A stretch of 64,000 bases of DNA from an uncultured Dorea sp. (lineage in GTDB: Bacteria; Bacillota; Clostridia; Lachnospirales; Lachnospiraceae), in the NCBI RefSeq assembly GCF_934294775.1, contig NZ_CAKRAH010000012.1:1-64000 (forward strand). The letters run 5' to 3'. A program made the translations under genes and the position numbers. Position 1 is the first letter of the stretch. The number at the start of each line of letters is the position of its first letter. Of the stretch, positions 1 to 8,322 are shown piece by piece. The notes beneath the pieces were generated by a model. It ran no database searches. It was not told where the DNA came from and saw nothing but the letters and a program-made list of their open reading frames with translations.

Positions 1-203
1 AGAATACAGGATTCCTGTTCTCCCTGGAACCGATCTTTGCAGCGATTTTTTCCTTCATCTTCCTGCATGAGAAGCTCACGGAGATGGGATATCTCGGGGC
101 CATTTTCATTCTTGCAGGAGTGTTTACCGCTATCGATGCCAAAAGTACGGTAATGGAATTAATCACCGGAAAATCCGTTGCAGAAGTTACATCCAAAAGA
201 TAG
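1..203 (+). CDS. EamA/DMT-family transporter, C-terminal fragment (cut by window edge)
   Basis: The open frame from base 3 to the TAG at 201-203 encodes the last 66 residues of a membrane protein. It contains the GFLFSLEPIFAAIFSFIFL helix followed by HEKLTEMGYLGAIFILAGV, which is the typical final helix pair of EamA (drug/metabolite transporter superfamily) proteins, where the Glu-Pro in the penultimate helix is conserved. Only the C-terminus is inside the window, so substrate and start cannot be judged. A long hairpin follows directly and is shared with the convergent gene downstream. Confidence 0.75.
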   Translation, partial: NTGFLFSLEPIFAAIFSFIFLHEKLTEMGYLGAIFILAGVFTAIDAKSTVMELITGKSVAEVTSKR

Positions 204-206
204 CAG

Positions 207-290
207 AAAATCCGTTGTCTTGTCCTGATATGCTCCCTTTACTGAAAATCCAGTAAAACAGGACATGCCATTGACTGACAACGGATTTTT
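207..290. terminator. Long bidirectional terminator hairpin
   Basis: AAAATCCGTTGTC (207-219) is the exact inverted complement of GACAACGGATTTT (277-289), and TGTCCTG (221-227) pairs with CAGGACA (259-265) inside it. A T-run follows on the plus strand and an A-run precedes, so it can stop both the EamA gene and the convergent hydrolase gene. Confidence 0.85.
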
Positions 291-297
291 ATCTTTT

Positions 298-921
298 CTA
301 CAAAATCTCTGCTTCTAATTTTCTATAAATCGCATCTGCAAGAATCTTATGACTCTGTCCATCCATATGCTCCTGATCTGCTTCTGACGGACTTGCATAA
401 TCTGCTGCCCGCATGAATCGTTTGCCATACCTTCCGGCTACTTTTTCATATACTGCTTCTAATTTCTTTGATACTTCCACGGATTCCGGCGAAAATTCCT
501 GATCATATCCGTCCTGCCATACCTTTTCCCCCAGATAAATCGGAGATATCACAAGAACCTTCATCTTATCTGCATACTGATTGATCTGTTCAAGCAGTCT
601 GGCAATTCCTTTTCCGATGATTTCTGCTGACGCTCCGAATATGGTTTTGCAGTCATTCGTTCCAAGCATCAATACGACTGCATCCGGCGTGTGCGTCTCC
701 AATAATGTCGGAAGCAATTCTATTCCCCGTCTTCCCAGACGAAGCGGATCTTCAAATATGGTCGTTCTTCCACACAGACCTTCCTCAACAATTCTAATAT
801 CTCGGTCTGCCAGTTTTTCCTGTAAGATTCCGGTCCAACGTTCTTCCCATGGAAAGCGCTTTCCGGTCTCTCCATCCAACCCCCACGTATTCGAATCCCC
901 AAAGCATAATATCTGTTTCAT
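298..921 (-). CDS. SGNH/GDSL-family hydrolase (lysophospholipase L1-like)
   Basis: A protein of about 207 residues with the SGNH blocks in order: CFGDSNTWG near the N-terminus (nucleophile Ser in GDSN), GLCGRTT (Gly block), LGTNDCK (Asn block) and DQEHMDGQSH near the C-terminus (Asp/His of the triad). Members are small cytosolic esterases, acyl hydrolases or arylesterases; the substrate cannot be told. A GTG at 931-933 would add four residues, but the family normally starts close to the KQILCFGDS strand, so I chose the ATG at 921. It is convergent with the upstream transporter and shares its terminator. Confidence 0.85.
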   Translation of the reverse strand: MKQILCFGDSNTWGLDGETGKRFPWEERWTGILQEKLADRDIRIVEEGLCGRTTIFEDPLRLGRRGIELLPTLLETHTPDAVVLMLGTNDCKTIFGASAEIIGKGIARLLEQINQYADKMKVLVISPIYLGEKVWQDGYDQEFSPESVEVSKKLEAVYEKVAGRYGKRFMRAADYASPSEADQEHMDGQSHKILADAIYRKLEAEIL

Positions 922-1005
922 TACTTCCTGCACCTGCCTTCTAAGCTTTTCTCTCTTTTATCTTTCAATAACTGGAGTTTAACACCATTTCCCTAGTATG
1001 TCAAT

Positions 1006-1032
1006 ATGTTTTATATGTTTTATATGTTTTCT
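1006..1032. repeat. Three 9-bp tandem repeats upstream of the HD gene
   Basis: The unit ATGTTTTAT occurs at 1006, 1015 and (last base changed) 1024. It lies in the leader of the next gene, outside coding sequence. No function is evident. Confidence 0.6.
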
Positions 1033-1116
1033 GTGCTTTTGCTTTTCATCTTGCTTTCTTTTATGTTATACTATCTTATAGTTTGTTCGTACCAATCATA
1101 TAAGGAGGAATTCATC

Positions 1117-1704
1117 ATGAATGAAAGATTAAAACAACAACTTGATTTCATTCTCGAAATTGATAAAGAAAAGAATATATTGAGACAGACCCACCTTTCC
1201 GGACACGGAAGACGTGAAAATGATGCGGAACATGCCTGGCATATGGCAATTATGGCATACCTGTTAAAAGATTATGCCAATGAACCTGTCGATATCGCCA
1301 AAGTTATGATCATGTGTCTGATCCATGACATTGTGGAAATTGACGCCGGAGATACTTATGCCTACGATACAGACGGATTAAAGACGCAGAAAGCACGTGA
1401 AGATGCTGCCAAAGAACGAATTTTCTCACTGTTACCAGAAGATCAGAAAAAAGAACTGACTGCACTCTTTGATGAATTCGAAAATTACCAGACACCAGAG
1501 TCCAAGTTCGCGCATTCCCTGGATAACCTGCAGCCACTGCTTCTCAATAACAGTAACGGCGGAGGTGACTGGCGAGAGCATCAGGTAACTTCCGAACAGG
1601 TATATGGAAGACAGCGGAAAACACAGCTTGGATCTGAGACTTTATATAAGGTGACAGACCAGATACTCAAAGAAAATATCAAAAAAGGAAACATTAAAGA
1701 ATAA
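1117..1704 (+). CDS. HD-domain phosphohydrolase (YfbR/HDDC2-like 5'-deoxynucleotidase family)
   Basis: The 195-residue product carries the HD metal-binding pattern: ENDAEHAWHMA at about residues 35-45 (first His), CLIHDIVEIDAGD at about 70-82 (His-Asp plus the downstream Glu and Asp) and a later Asp in HSLDNLQPLL. This is the arrangement of the YfbR/HDDC2 group, which dephosphorylates deoxynucleoside monophosphates; the family match is clear, the substrate inferred. The ATG at 1117 is chosen because AAGGAGG ends seven bases before it. An upstream in-frame extension from 1006 reads through low-complexity repeat sequence and is unlikely to be translated. Confidence 0.85.
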   Translation: MNERLKQQLDFILEIDKEKNILRQTHLSGHGRRENDAEHAWHMAIMAYLLKDYANEPVDIAKVMIMCLIHDIVEIDAGDTYAYDTDGLKTQKAREDAAKERIFSLLPEDQKKELTALFDEFENYQTPESKFAHSLDNLQPLLLNNSNGGGDWREHQVTSEQVYGRQRKTQLGSETLYKVTDQILKENIKKGNIKE

Positions 1705-1760
1705 TAAAAAATATTTATCTTTCTTTTTCTTATATATTTCACAAAGGAGATTATTATTTT

Positions 1761-2450
1761 ATGAGACGAAAAGCTCTGAAAGCTGCTTTCCCATGTACGA
1801 TTCCCATTATGACAGGTTTCATATTTCTGGGAGCCGCTTATGGAATCTATATGAACGCATCCGGATTTTCTTTTGTCTACCCGCTGTTTATGAGTATGCT
1901 GATCTACGGTGGTTCCTTGGAATTTGTCGCTGTGGAAATGTTATTAAGTCCATTTGCACCGCTTCAGGTGTTCATTATGGCTCTTTTAATCCAGGCAAGA
2001 CATCTGTTCTACGGTATTTCCATGTTGGATAAATTCAGAGGAACCGGATGGAAGAAATTCTATCTGATATATGGCATGTGTGACGAGACATTTTCCGTTA
2101 ATTATACGGCAGACATCCCTGAAGACGTAGACCGCGGCTGGTTCATGTTCTTCGTCACATTATTGAATCAGTTTTACTGGGTTGCTTCTGCGACAACCGG
2201 AGGAATCATCGGTTCTTTATTGAAGATCAACACGGACGGAATCAGCTTTGTGATGACTGCCATGTTCGTTGTAATCTTCATGGATCAGTGGTTGAAGGAA
2301 GATCAGCACCTCTCTTCTCTGATCGGACTCGGCGTATCGCTCATCTGCCTGCTGATATTCGGAGCGGATTCTTTTATGATTCCGACAATGATTACGATCG
2401 TTGTGCTGCTTACTGTTTTACGTCACAGACTGGAAAAGGAGGAAAACTAA
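1761..2450 (+). CDS. azlC: AzlC-family branched-chain amino acid exporter, large subunit
   Basis: A 229-residue, strongly hydrophobic protein with the AzlC hallmarks: FPCTIPIMTGFIFLGAAYGI near the N-terminus, GGSLEFVAVEM and QARHLFYGISMLDKF. AzlC works with the small AzlD subunit to export branched-chain amino acids or their analogues across the membrane. AAAGGAGA lies about 12 bases before the ATG. The azlD gene follows after one base, so the two are co-transcribed and probably translationally coupled. Confidence 0.92.
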   Translation: MRRKALKAAFPCTIPIMTGFIFLGAAYGIYMNASGFSFVYPLFMSMLIYGGSLEFVAVEMLLSPFAPLQVFIMALLIQARHLFYGISMLDKFRGTGWKKFYLIYGMCDETFSVNYTADIPEDVDRGWFMFFVTLLNQFYWVASATTGGIIGSLLKINTDGISFVMTAMFVVIFMDQWLKEDQHLSSLIGLGVSLICLLIFGADSFMIPTMITIVVLLTVLRHRLEKEEN

Positions 2451-2451
2451 C

Positions 2452-2778
2452 ATGACACTCACACAACAGATCATCACCATCGCCTTATGCGTTCTCGGCA
2501 CTATGACCACACGCTTTCTTCCTTTTCTCGTATTCCGTGAAAATAAAGAGACACCGGCGTTCATCCAGTATATCGGGAAATTTCTGCCATCTGCTGTCTT
2601 TGGCATGCTGGTCATTTACTGTCTTAGAAATGTAAATGTAATGCAGGGCAGTCATGGAATTCCTGAACTTCTTGCAATTATTGTCACCTGTGGACTACAT
2701 ATATGGAAGCGACAGATGCTGGTGTCGATTGCAGGGGGAACAATTTTTTATATGCTGTTATTGCATTTTATATTCTGA
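2452..2778 (+). CDS. azlD: AzlD-family branched-chain amino acid exporter, small subunit
   Basis: The 108-residue product has about four predicted membrane segments and the AzlD motif TRFLPFLVF followed by a Pro-rich loop and IGKFLPSAVFGMLVIYCL. It is the partner of AzlC. The ATG at 2452 is preceded by AAGGAGG inside the end of azlC. An in-frame extension upstream lies entirely within azlC and is rejected. Confidence 0.92.
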   Translation: MTLTQQIITIALCVLGTMTTRFLPFLVFRENKETPAFIQYIGKFLPSAVFGMLVIYCLRNVNVMQGSHGIPELLAIIVTCGLHIWKRQMLVSIAGGTIFYMLLLHFIF

Positions 2779-2813
2779 TTTCCAGAAGGGGGCATCTGTA
2801 AGTGTATATAGTT

Positions 2814-3461
2814 CTATTTCGTTTTCACCGCAACCACATGGCACCGGAATTTTTCTTCTTCCTTAATCTTCATCTTAGTAAATCCTGCTTTTTCAAGCAT
2901 CTCTTTGAATTCCTCTCTTTTATACACTTTGACATCACCGTGTCCGACCAGCCGTGCAAGCGGAAGTTCGATATGATTCATGAACCAAAGCACCACTCCA
3001 TTAGAAGTATAATCTCTTAATATCAGTCTTCCATTCTTTCTGAGTACTCTGTATACATTGTCAAAGAATGCCTGTGGGTTCGGGTAATGATGAAAGCTGT
3101 TCGTGCAGATGATCACGTCAAAGGATTCGTCTGCAAACGGAAGATTTTCACAGTCCCCTACTACGAATTCTGTATTCTTCAGGTTCTTTTTCTTCGCTTT
3201 TTTGATCATTTCCGGTGTCAGGTCAAGTCCTGTATATTGCTTATCCGGATATTTTTCTGTCAATATCTCGACCATCGGACCGGTTCCGCATCCACAGTCC
3301 AGAACGTCTTTAAATTCTATATTCTCCAGTTCTGCGAGAACCTTTGGATAGTCATATTTACATATTTCGTATATTCCTGAATGTCCGGAATCGTATATCT
3401 TTGCAGCTTTGGTAAATTCTTTTACTGACATATTTTTATATTCTTTTGATGTTTTTGCCAT
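2814..3461 (-). CDS. Class I SAM-dependent methyltransferase (UbiE-like)
   Basis: A 215-residue Rossmann methyltransferase. Motif I DVLDCGCGTGPM is at about residues 52-63, the acidic end of strand 2 is TGLDLTPEMI, motif II is GDCENLPFADESFD and motif III is LRKNGRLILRD. The family methylates small molecules or quinones; the substrate cannot be inferred. AGAGGG lies upstream of the ATG. It is convergent with azlCD and stands alone. Confidence 0.85.
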   Translation of the reverse strand: MAKTSKEYKNMSVKEFTKAAKIYDSGHSGIYEICKYDYPKVLAELENIEFKDVLDCGCGTGPMVEILTEKYPDKQYTGLDLTPEMIKKAKKKNLKNTEFVVGDCENLPFADESFDVIICTNSFHHYPNPQAFFDNVYRVLRKNGRLILRDYTSNGVVLWFMNHIELPLARLVGHGDVKVYKREEFKEMLEKAGFTKMKIKEEEKFRCHVVAVKTK

Positions 3462-3558
3462 GGTTCATCCCTCTTTCTATTAGTCACATCTAACTCTAAT
3501 AATAAAACCATAGCTCTAAAATATCAATCTTCTGTTAGCTAGTGACAAATTCGCTATA

Positions 3559-3944
3559 TTAACTTAACAAAGAAAACGCCATAACCACAATCCCAAGAAC
3601 CACTAATATCACACCCGTCGCCCGGTTCAAAGTCTTTGGTGTTGCCTTATTCGCAAATACTGCCGATAACTTCCCACAACGGTAAAGGCAAGTACGCTGA
3701 CCATCATGATCAGACCATTCTTCACATCCAGGTTCTTATTCTTTCCATATGTATAGGCAGATACTGCACTTGCAAGTACATCTGATGAAAGCGCGATTCC
3801 GACTGCCATATAAGGATCCATTCCAAGAAATGTGATCAGCATCGGACTGATCACTGCCGCCGCACTCATTCCGGCAAATCCGGTTCCGAGTCCGGCTCCC
3901 ATACCTGCAAAAAATGTTACGATGATCATTAATATTGTATTCAT
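3559..3944 (-). pseudogene. TauE/SafE-family anion exporter, internally deleted and frameshifted
   Basis: The first about 92 residues are a normal TauE/SafE N-terminus (MNTILMIIVTFFAGMGAGLG, then SAAAVISPMLITFLGMDPYM and IALSSDVLASAVSAYTYGKN). After VLAFTVVGSY the frame runs into unrelated residues and a stop at 3627. In the next frame, 3559-3665 encodes ANKATPKTLNRATGVILVVL and the final helix, the expected C-terminus of the same family. About half of the usual 250 residues is missing between the two, so a deletion removed the middle and shifted the frame at about 3665-3675. The gene abuts the marR remnant (TAG then ATG), an expected regulator-transporter pair. Confidence 0.85.
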
Positions 3945-4237
3945 CTAGTTCTTTTCCTCCAACATCTTCTCTATATTCGCATCCATATGCGCCATTCCTT
4001 TTTGAAGTGCTTTTCTTGTCTCTTCATTCATTCCTTCAAATAGTTTTTCAACGAATGACTGCTGGAGTTTCTGTCCTTCTTGGATAATCTCTTTTGACTT
4101 TTCTGTACAGATCAGATGGACTTTTCTTCGGTCCCCTTCTACACTTTTCCGCTCCAGATAACCTTCATTCACAAGTTTATCCACATTTACCGATACAAGA
4201 TTGGCTTTGATTTTTCGTATTTCTACGATACTTTTTT
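3945..4237 (-). pseudogene. MarR-family regulator, N-terminally truncated
   Basis: The readable frame encodes KANLVSVNVDKLVNEGYLER, then SVEGDRRKVHLICTEKS, the recognition helix and wing of a MarR winged helix, followed by the C-terminal dimerisation helix. MarR proteins are about 140-150 residues, whereas only the last about 97 codons are left. Upstream a TAA interrupts the frame near 4237 and no further MarR sequence is seen. A GTG at 4184 could still start a 79-residue product, which would lack most of the DNA-binding domain. It directly precedes the broken tauE gene. Confidence 0.75.
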
Positions 4238-4297
4238 ATATATTTTTCTGTCTACAGAAACTACTACTTCGAACTTCTTTCAAACGCACAGTAGTTC

Positions 4298-4346
4298 AAA
4301 AAACAGGAAACATTAGAGAATGATACTCAAAAGTTTCCTGTTTTCT
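4298..4346 (-). terminator. Terminator of the nucleoside-salvage gene string
   Basis: AAAACAGGAAAC (4300-4311) pairs with GTTTCCTGTTTT (4333-4344). On the minus strand the stem is followed by a T-run, placing it 30 bases after the deoB stop codon. Confidence 0.85.
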
Positions 4347-4374
4347 AATTCCTTATTTCATTTTAATTACATAA

Positions 4375-5532
4375 TCAATCCAGAATCATGCTCTTTCCAG
4401 CTCCCACATATGGTACTTTCAATAATTCTGCAATTGTCGCCGCTATATCTGCATAGCTTTCTCTTACACCAAGATTTCTTTTCATACATTTTTCTGGTCC
4501 ATAATACAATAATGGCACACATTCCCTTGTATGATCTGTTCCCTTATATCCCGGATCACATCCATGATCTGCTGTAATAAAAAGAGTATCATCGGGCTTC
4601 ATGATAGCCAACAAGGTTCCAAGCTGTTCATCAAATTCATTCAATGCCTTCGTATATCCCTCTATATCACGTCTGTGACCATAAAGCATATCAAAATCAA
4701 CCAGATTAACATAACAGATTCCGTCAAATTCTTCTCGGGCAATCTCAAATACTTTTTCCATATTTTTCGGATTTCCATGATTTGGCGTTGATATTGTAAT
4801 TCCCTTTCCCGCAAAAATATCAAAGATTTTTCCGACTCCTATCACATCTTTTCCGGCTTTTTCCACCGCATCCAGAATTGTTTCTTCCTTCGGTTCCAGC
4901 GAAAAATCATGTCGTCTTTCGGTTCTGACATAATTCGGATAACTTCCGGTAAATGGTCTTGCAATTACTCTTGCTACTGCATGCCTGCCTTGAAGTATCT
5001 GTCTTGCAATCTTACAATATTCATAAAGTATTTCAACCGGAACCACATCCTCATGCGCTGCAATCTGAAATACACTGTCAGCTGATGTATAGACAATAAG
5101 ATTTCCTGTCTCCACATGCTCTTTTCCATATACCTTCAATACTTCTGTTCCCGAATATGGACGATTACACAAGACTTTCCTGCCTGTCTTTTCTTCAAAC
5201 TCTTCTATGATTTCTTCTGGAAATCCTTCCGGATATGTTGGGAATGGCTGTTCGGATATCATTCCTGCCATCTCCCAATGTCCTGTAGTGGTATCTTTTC
5301 CCATCGACTGCTCTTTCAATCTAGCATATCCGCCTGCCGGATTCTGCACCGATTCTCCATATGCCATCCCATTGATATTGAACAAGCCAAGTCTTTGCAT
5401 ATTCGGAACTTTCAATTTGCCACTGTCATAACACCGTTTTATCGTATTACTTCCTTCATCACCAAACAACGCCGCATCCGGTGCATCTCCAATCCCTGCA
5501 CTGTCCAGTACAATCCAAAATATTCTCATCAT
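4375..5532 (-). CDS. deoB: Phosphopentomutase
   Basis: The 385-residue product starts with RIFWIVLDSAGIGDAPDA, the metal-binding entry motif of DeoB. It also has GSNTIKRC, the TTTGHWEM active-site region with the phosphorylated Thr, SADSVFQIAAHE, and the C-terminal metal ligands in FITADHGCDPGYKGTDHTRE. DeoB interconverts ribose-1-P (or deoxyribose-1-P) and the 5-phosphate in nucleoside breakdown. AGGAGA lies just before the ATG. It is the only fully intact gene of the 4.3-8.2 kb string, downstream of broken punA. Confidence 0.95.
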   Translation of the reverse strand: MMRIFWIVLDSAGIGDAPDAALFGDEGSNTIKRCYDSGKLKVPNMQRLGLFNINGMAYGESVQNPAGGYARLKEQSMGKDTTTGHWEMAGMISEQPFPTYPEGFPEEIIEEFEEKTGRKVLCNRPYSGTEVLKVYGKEHVETGNLIVYTSADSVFQIAAHEDVVPVEILYEYCKIARQILQGRHAVARVIARPFTGSYPNYVRTERRHDFSLEPKEETILDAVEKAGKDVIGVGKIFDIFAGKGITISTPNHGNPKNMEKVFEIAREEFDGICYVNLVDFDMLYGHRRDIEGYTKALNEFDEQLGTLLAIMKPDDTLFITADHGCDPGYKGTDHTRECVPLLYYGPEKCMKRNLGVRESYADIAATIAELLKVPYVGAGKSMILD

Positions 5533-5600
5533 CTTCTCCTGATTCTGTTGTCTTTCGTATCTATTACCTGTCGGTTCTCCAATCCTGTTTGGGATTGCTT

Positions 5601-6415
5601 CTACAATTCTTCTATAATCCCACTTATCAGTTGTTCAAATGTACTCTGGATTTTGTTAGCTGTTTCCTGTACTTCCAGATGATTTAACGGCTGATCCAAT
5701 ATCCCAGCTGCCATATTCGAAATACAGGAAATTCCAAGAATTCTCATTCCCATATGCCTTGCTGCAACAGCTTCACACGCTGTACTCATTCCAACTGCAT
5801 GTGCTCCACATGCCGCATACATCTTTATCTCTGCCGGAGATTCATAGTTTGGTCCCTGTGTCTGCAGATATACTCCTTGTTTTAAATCTAAGTGCTGCTT
5901 TTGAGAAATCTTTTCCGCAATTGCTTTTAACTCTGAATCATAAATTCTGCTCATATCAGGAAAACGTGTACCCAGACTTTCCAGATTCTGCCCCCTGAGT
6001 GGACTTGGCACAAATGATGTAATCTGATCTTCAATCAACATTAAGTCTCCCGGTATATAAGACGAATCAATTCCACCTGCTGCATTGTAAGGATCAGAGT
6101 TTCCGCACCAAGCATTTTCATCAAACGTATCGGAAGTACAACATCTTCCATCTCATAACCTTCATAATAATGAACTCTTCCTTTCATCATTACCACTGCT
6201 TTTTCCCCGATATATCCAAACAAAAACTTTCCATCATGTCCGGCAACTGTTGATACCGGAAATCCTTCTATCTCTGTATATGAAATTTCCGTTACAATCT
6301 CCATTTTCTCAGCATAATTGCCAAGTCCTGAACCGAGCACAATTGCTATCTCCGGTATAAAATTTGTTTTTTCTCTTATGATTCTTTTACATTTCAGAAG
6401 ACTGTCTTCCATCAT
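5601..6415 (-). pseudogene. punA: Purine nucleoside phosphorylase (PunA type), one-base frameshift
   Basis: The upstream half (6041-6415) encodes IVLGSGLGNYAEKM, GFPVSTVAGH and MKGRVHYYEGYEMEDVVLPI. The downstream half (5601-6041) encodes QITSFVPSPLRGQNLESLG, QTQGPNYESPAEIKMYAACG and GMSTACEAVAARHMG. Together they make the about 270 residues of a trimeric inosine/guanosine phosphorylase. Near 6084-6087 the expected TNAAGGI motif reads TMQQVEL, because one base is missing after ACA; restoring it gives TNAAGGIDSSYIPGDLMLIE. The ATG at 6415 is preferred to an upstream TTG. A sequencing deletion is possible for this single-base lesion. Confidence 0.9.
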
Positions 6416-7199
6416 CTGTTGCAATATCTACATAGCATTTTCTTCCCAAAAAAATCTCCGGTGCAAGCAGATATTCCACCGCACAAAGATCATGGATCGG
6501 ACTGTCTGCAAAACCGAACTGCTTGCCAGTCTCATTATAAAATCTCAACAGTTCATAAGTCAGATGACTGACTTTTCCTTTATTTTTTAATGCTTTGATC
6601 TCATCCAGTGTAATTGCTGCCTGCTCTGTAACATCAAGACCTGCCATCACAATCGGTACTCCCGAATGGAATACGATGTGTGCCGCTTCCGGATCTACAT
6701 ATATATTAAATTCTGCCAGTTCTGTACAGTTTCCATGACTGATACCGCCCCCCATCATACTGATACACTCTATCTTTTCTTTCACTTGTGGATATGCTTT
6801 CAAAAGTAACGCAATATTAGTCAAGGGAGCCAATGCAACAATTGTTATCTTTTCTTCCGAGTCCATAATCTTATGATACATAAAATCCACTGCATTTTCC
6901 GAAGCTACCGGATAATCTGTTCCATTAAAATACGGTCCATCCATTCCACTGTCTCCATGTGCTTCCGGTGCTGTATTCAGTGGTTTTACAAGTGGTCTGT
7001 CCTGGCCTTTTGCAAGTGGAATATCTGCATGTACAAATTCCAGAATATTTTTTGCATTTGTAGTAACTTTTTCTATTGTCTGATTCCCACCTACTGTAGA
7101 AATTCCCAGAATTTTTAATTTTTCTGGATTCGCAATTGCTGTAAGTATCGCCATCGCATCATCATGTCCCGGATCACAATCTATCCATATCTGTCTCAT
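6387..7199 (-). CDS. Inosine/uridine-preferring nucleoside hydrolase, C-terminus truncated
   Basis: The N-terminus MRQIWIDCDPGHDDAMAIL is the Ca-binding DxDPGHDD signature of nucleoside hydrolases, which cleave ribonucleosides to base and ribose. NILEFVHADIPLAKGQ, ISMMGGGISHGNCTELAEFN and a late SPIHDLCAVEYLLAPEIFLG (with the catalytic-region His) also match. The product is 270 residues against about 310 in the family. After KCYVDIATDD the frame runs into the start of punA, overlapping it by about 29 bases, so the last about 40 residues seem to be lost by a deletion that fused the genes. Activity is uncertain. TAATG couples it to the broken ecfA2. Confidence 0.8.
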   Translation of the reverse strand: MRQIWIDCDPGHDDAMAILTAIANPEKLKILGISTVGGNQTIEKVTTNAKNILEFVHADIPLAKGQDRPLVKPLNTAPEAHGDSGMDGPYFNGTDYPVASENAVDFMYHKIMDSEEKITIVALAPLTNIALLLKAYPQVKEKIECISMMGGGISHGNCTELAEFNIYVDPEAAHIVFHSGVPIVMAGLDVTEQAAITLDEIKALKNKGKVSHLTYELLRFYNETGKQFGFADSPIHDLCAVEYLLAPEIFLGRKCYVDIATDDGRQSSEM

Positions 7200-7993
7200 T
7201 ATTTCGTCACTCCAATCATATCGTCTATTGTTAATACATCCCTGTATCCGAGAAGATTAGCGAACTGACAGATGTATGGCTGTTTCAGATTACTGAATTT
7301 TAACAGTTCCTCATCCCAGAAAATTTCTTTTGGGTCTGCATCTCTGCGTTTTTGTTTTTTTGCCATTACGATGACTCTTTTAAATTCTTTTACGACGAAT
7401 TCCATATCGTGTGTGATTGTAATCACAATCTTGTTCTTTGCCGTCAGCCAGTTCATGATCTCTCCAAGTCTTTCTGTTGAACCTCTGTCCTGCCCTGCTG
7501 TCGGCTCATCCAGGATTACTACATCCGGATCCATTGCAATAATTGCTGCAATCGTGATGAATTTTCTCTTTGAATATGACAGATTATATGGATGTTCCTC
7601 TAATACGTTCTCGAGTCCACAAAGCTTTGCTGCTTCTTTTACTTTCTTGTCAATCTCAGCCTTTTCCATTCTACTTTTTAATAATCCAAAAGCGATTTCT
7701 TTATAAATACTGTCCTGAAAAATCTGGTCATCTGGATTCTAAAATACATATCCTACATTCTTTGCAATCTGTGCTGTTGTATACTTCTCTGTGCTTGCAC
7801 CACCAACCAGAACTTCGCCTTTTGTCGGACGCAGCAGTCCATTCATCAATTTTACGGTTGTTGTCTTTCCAGCACCATTTTGTCCGATGATCGCAACTTT
7901 TTCTCCTTTTTCAAATTCCATACTGACATTTTCAACTGCTGTATATCCATTCGGATACTGAAATGATACGTTTTTAAGCTCTAAATATGCCAT
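7199..7993 (-). pseudogene. ecfA2: ECF transporter ATPase (EcfA2-like), amber codon at the Q-loop
   Basis: The first part (7742-7993) encodes AYLELKNVSFQYPNGYTAVE and the Walker A GQNGAGKTT, ending KNVGYVF followed by TAG at 7739-7741. In the same frame after the TAG the sequence continues NPDDQIFQDSIYKEIAFG and then the second part with Walker B VVILDEPTAGQD and ITITHDMEFV. GYVFQNPDDQIF is the universal ECF ATPase Q-loop, so a CAG to TAG change removed the key Gln. The signature motif is also weak (NLSYSKRK instead of LSGGQ). An ATG at 7658-ish could start the C-terminal part alone, which would lack Walker A. Confidence 0.88.
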
Positions 7994-8240
7994 TACCACT
8001 GTACCCCCTTCACAATCTTTTCAACTGCTTTTTTTACTGTAAGAGGAATTTCATTTCCTTTTACAGTGCCTTTTTGGAGAAAATAAAGTACAATCTGCGG
8101 AAGCTGTCCACCATATTCCAATACTTTTGGATCTGTCAGAACATCTTTTGCTTCTCCATGCATAACCAGTTCTCCCTGATACATTAACAGAATAGAATCA
8201 CAATACTCTGCCACCAGATCAATTTTATGTTCGATCAGAA
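7993..8240 (-). pseudogene. ECF transporter ATPase (EcfA1-like), C-terminal remnant
   Basis: The frame encodes FILIEHKIDLVAEYCDSILL, the H-loop region and C-terminal domain of an ABC ATPase, ending GVQW with TAATG overlap onto the second ATPase. Walker A, Q-loop, signature and Walker B are all absent. At about 8240 the sequence runs directly into the terminator of the neighbouring crp gene, so a deletion has removed the rest of this gene and whatever lay upstream, possibly with the operon promoter. Pairs of adjacent ATPases are the normal layout of ECF vitamin/nucleoside transporters. Confidence 0.8.
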
Positions 8241-8245
8241 TAAAA

Positions 8246-8283
8246 CAGCAGGAATTTTATTCCAAAATTCCTGCTGCTTTTAT
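8246..8283 (-). terminator. Terminator of the crp-type gene
   Basis: AGCAGGAATTTT (8247-8258) pairs with AAAATTCCTGCT (8264-8275) with a five-base loop, followed on the minus strand by TTTTA. It lies 40 bases after the stop of the Crp/Fnr gene and marks the left side of the deletion that removed the front of the ECF operon. Confidence 0.85.
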
Positions 8284-8322
8284 TCATTATGAATAAATAT
8301 TTGCCTGTAGTTTTTCATACTG

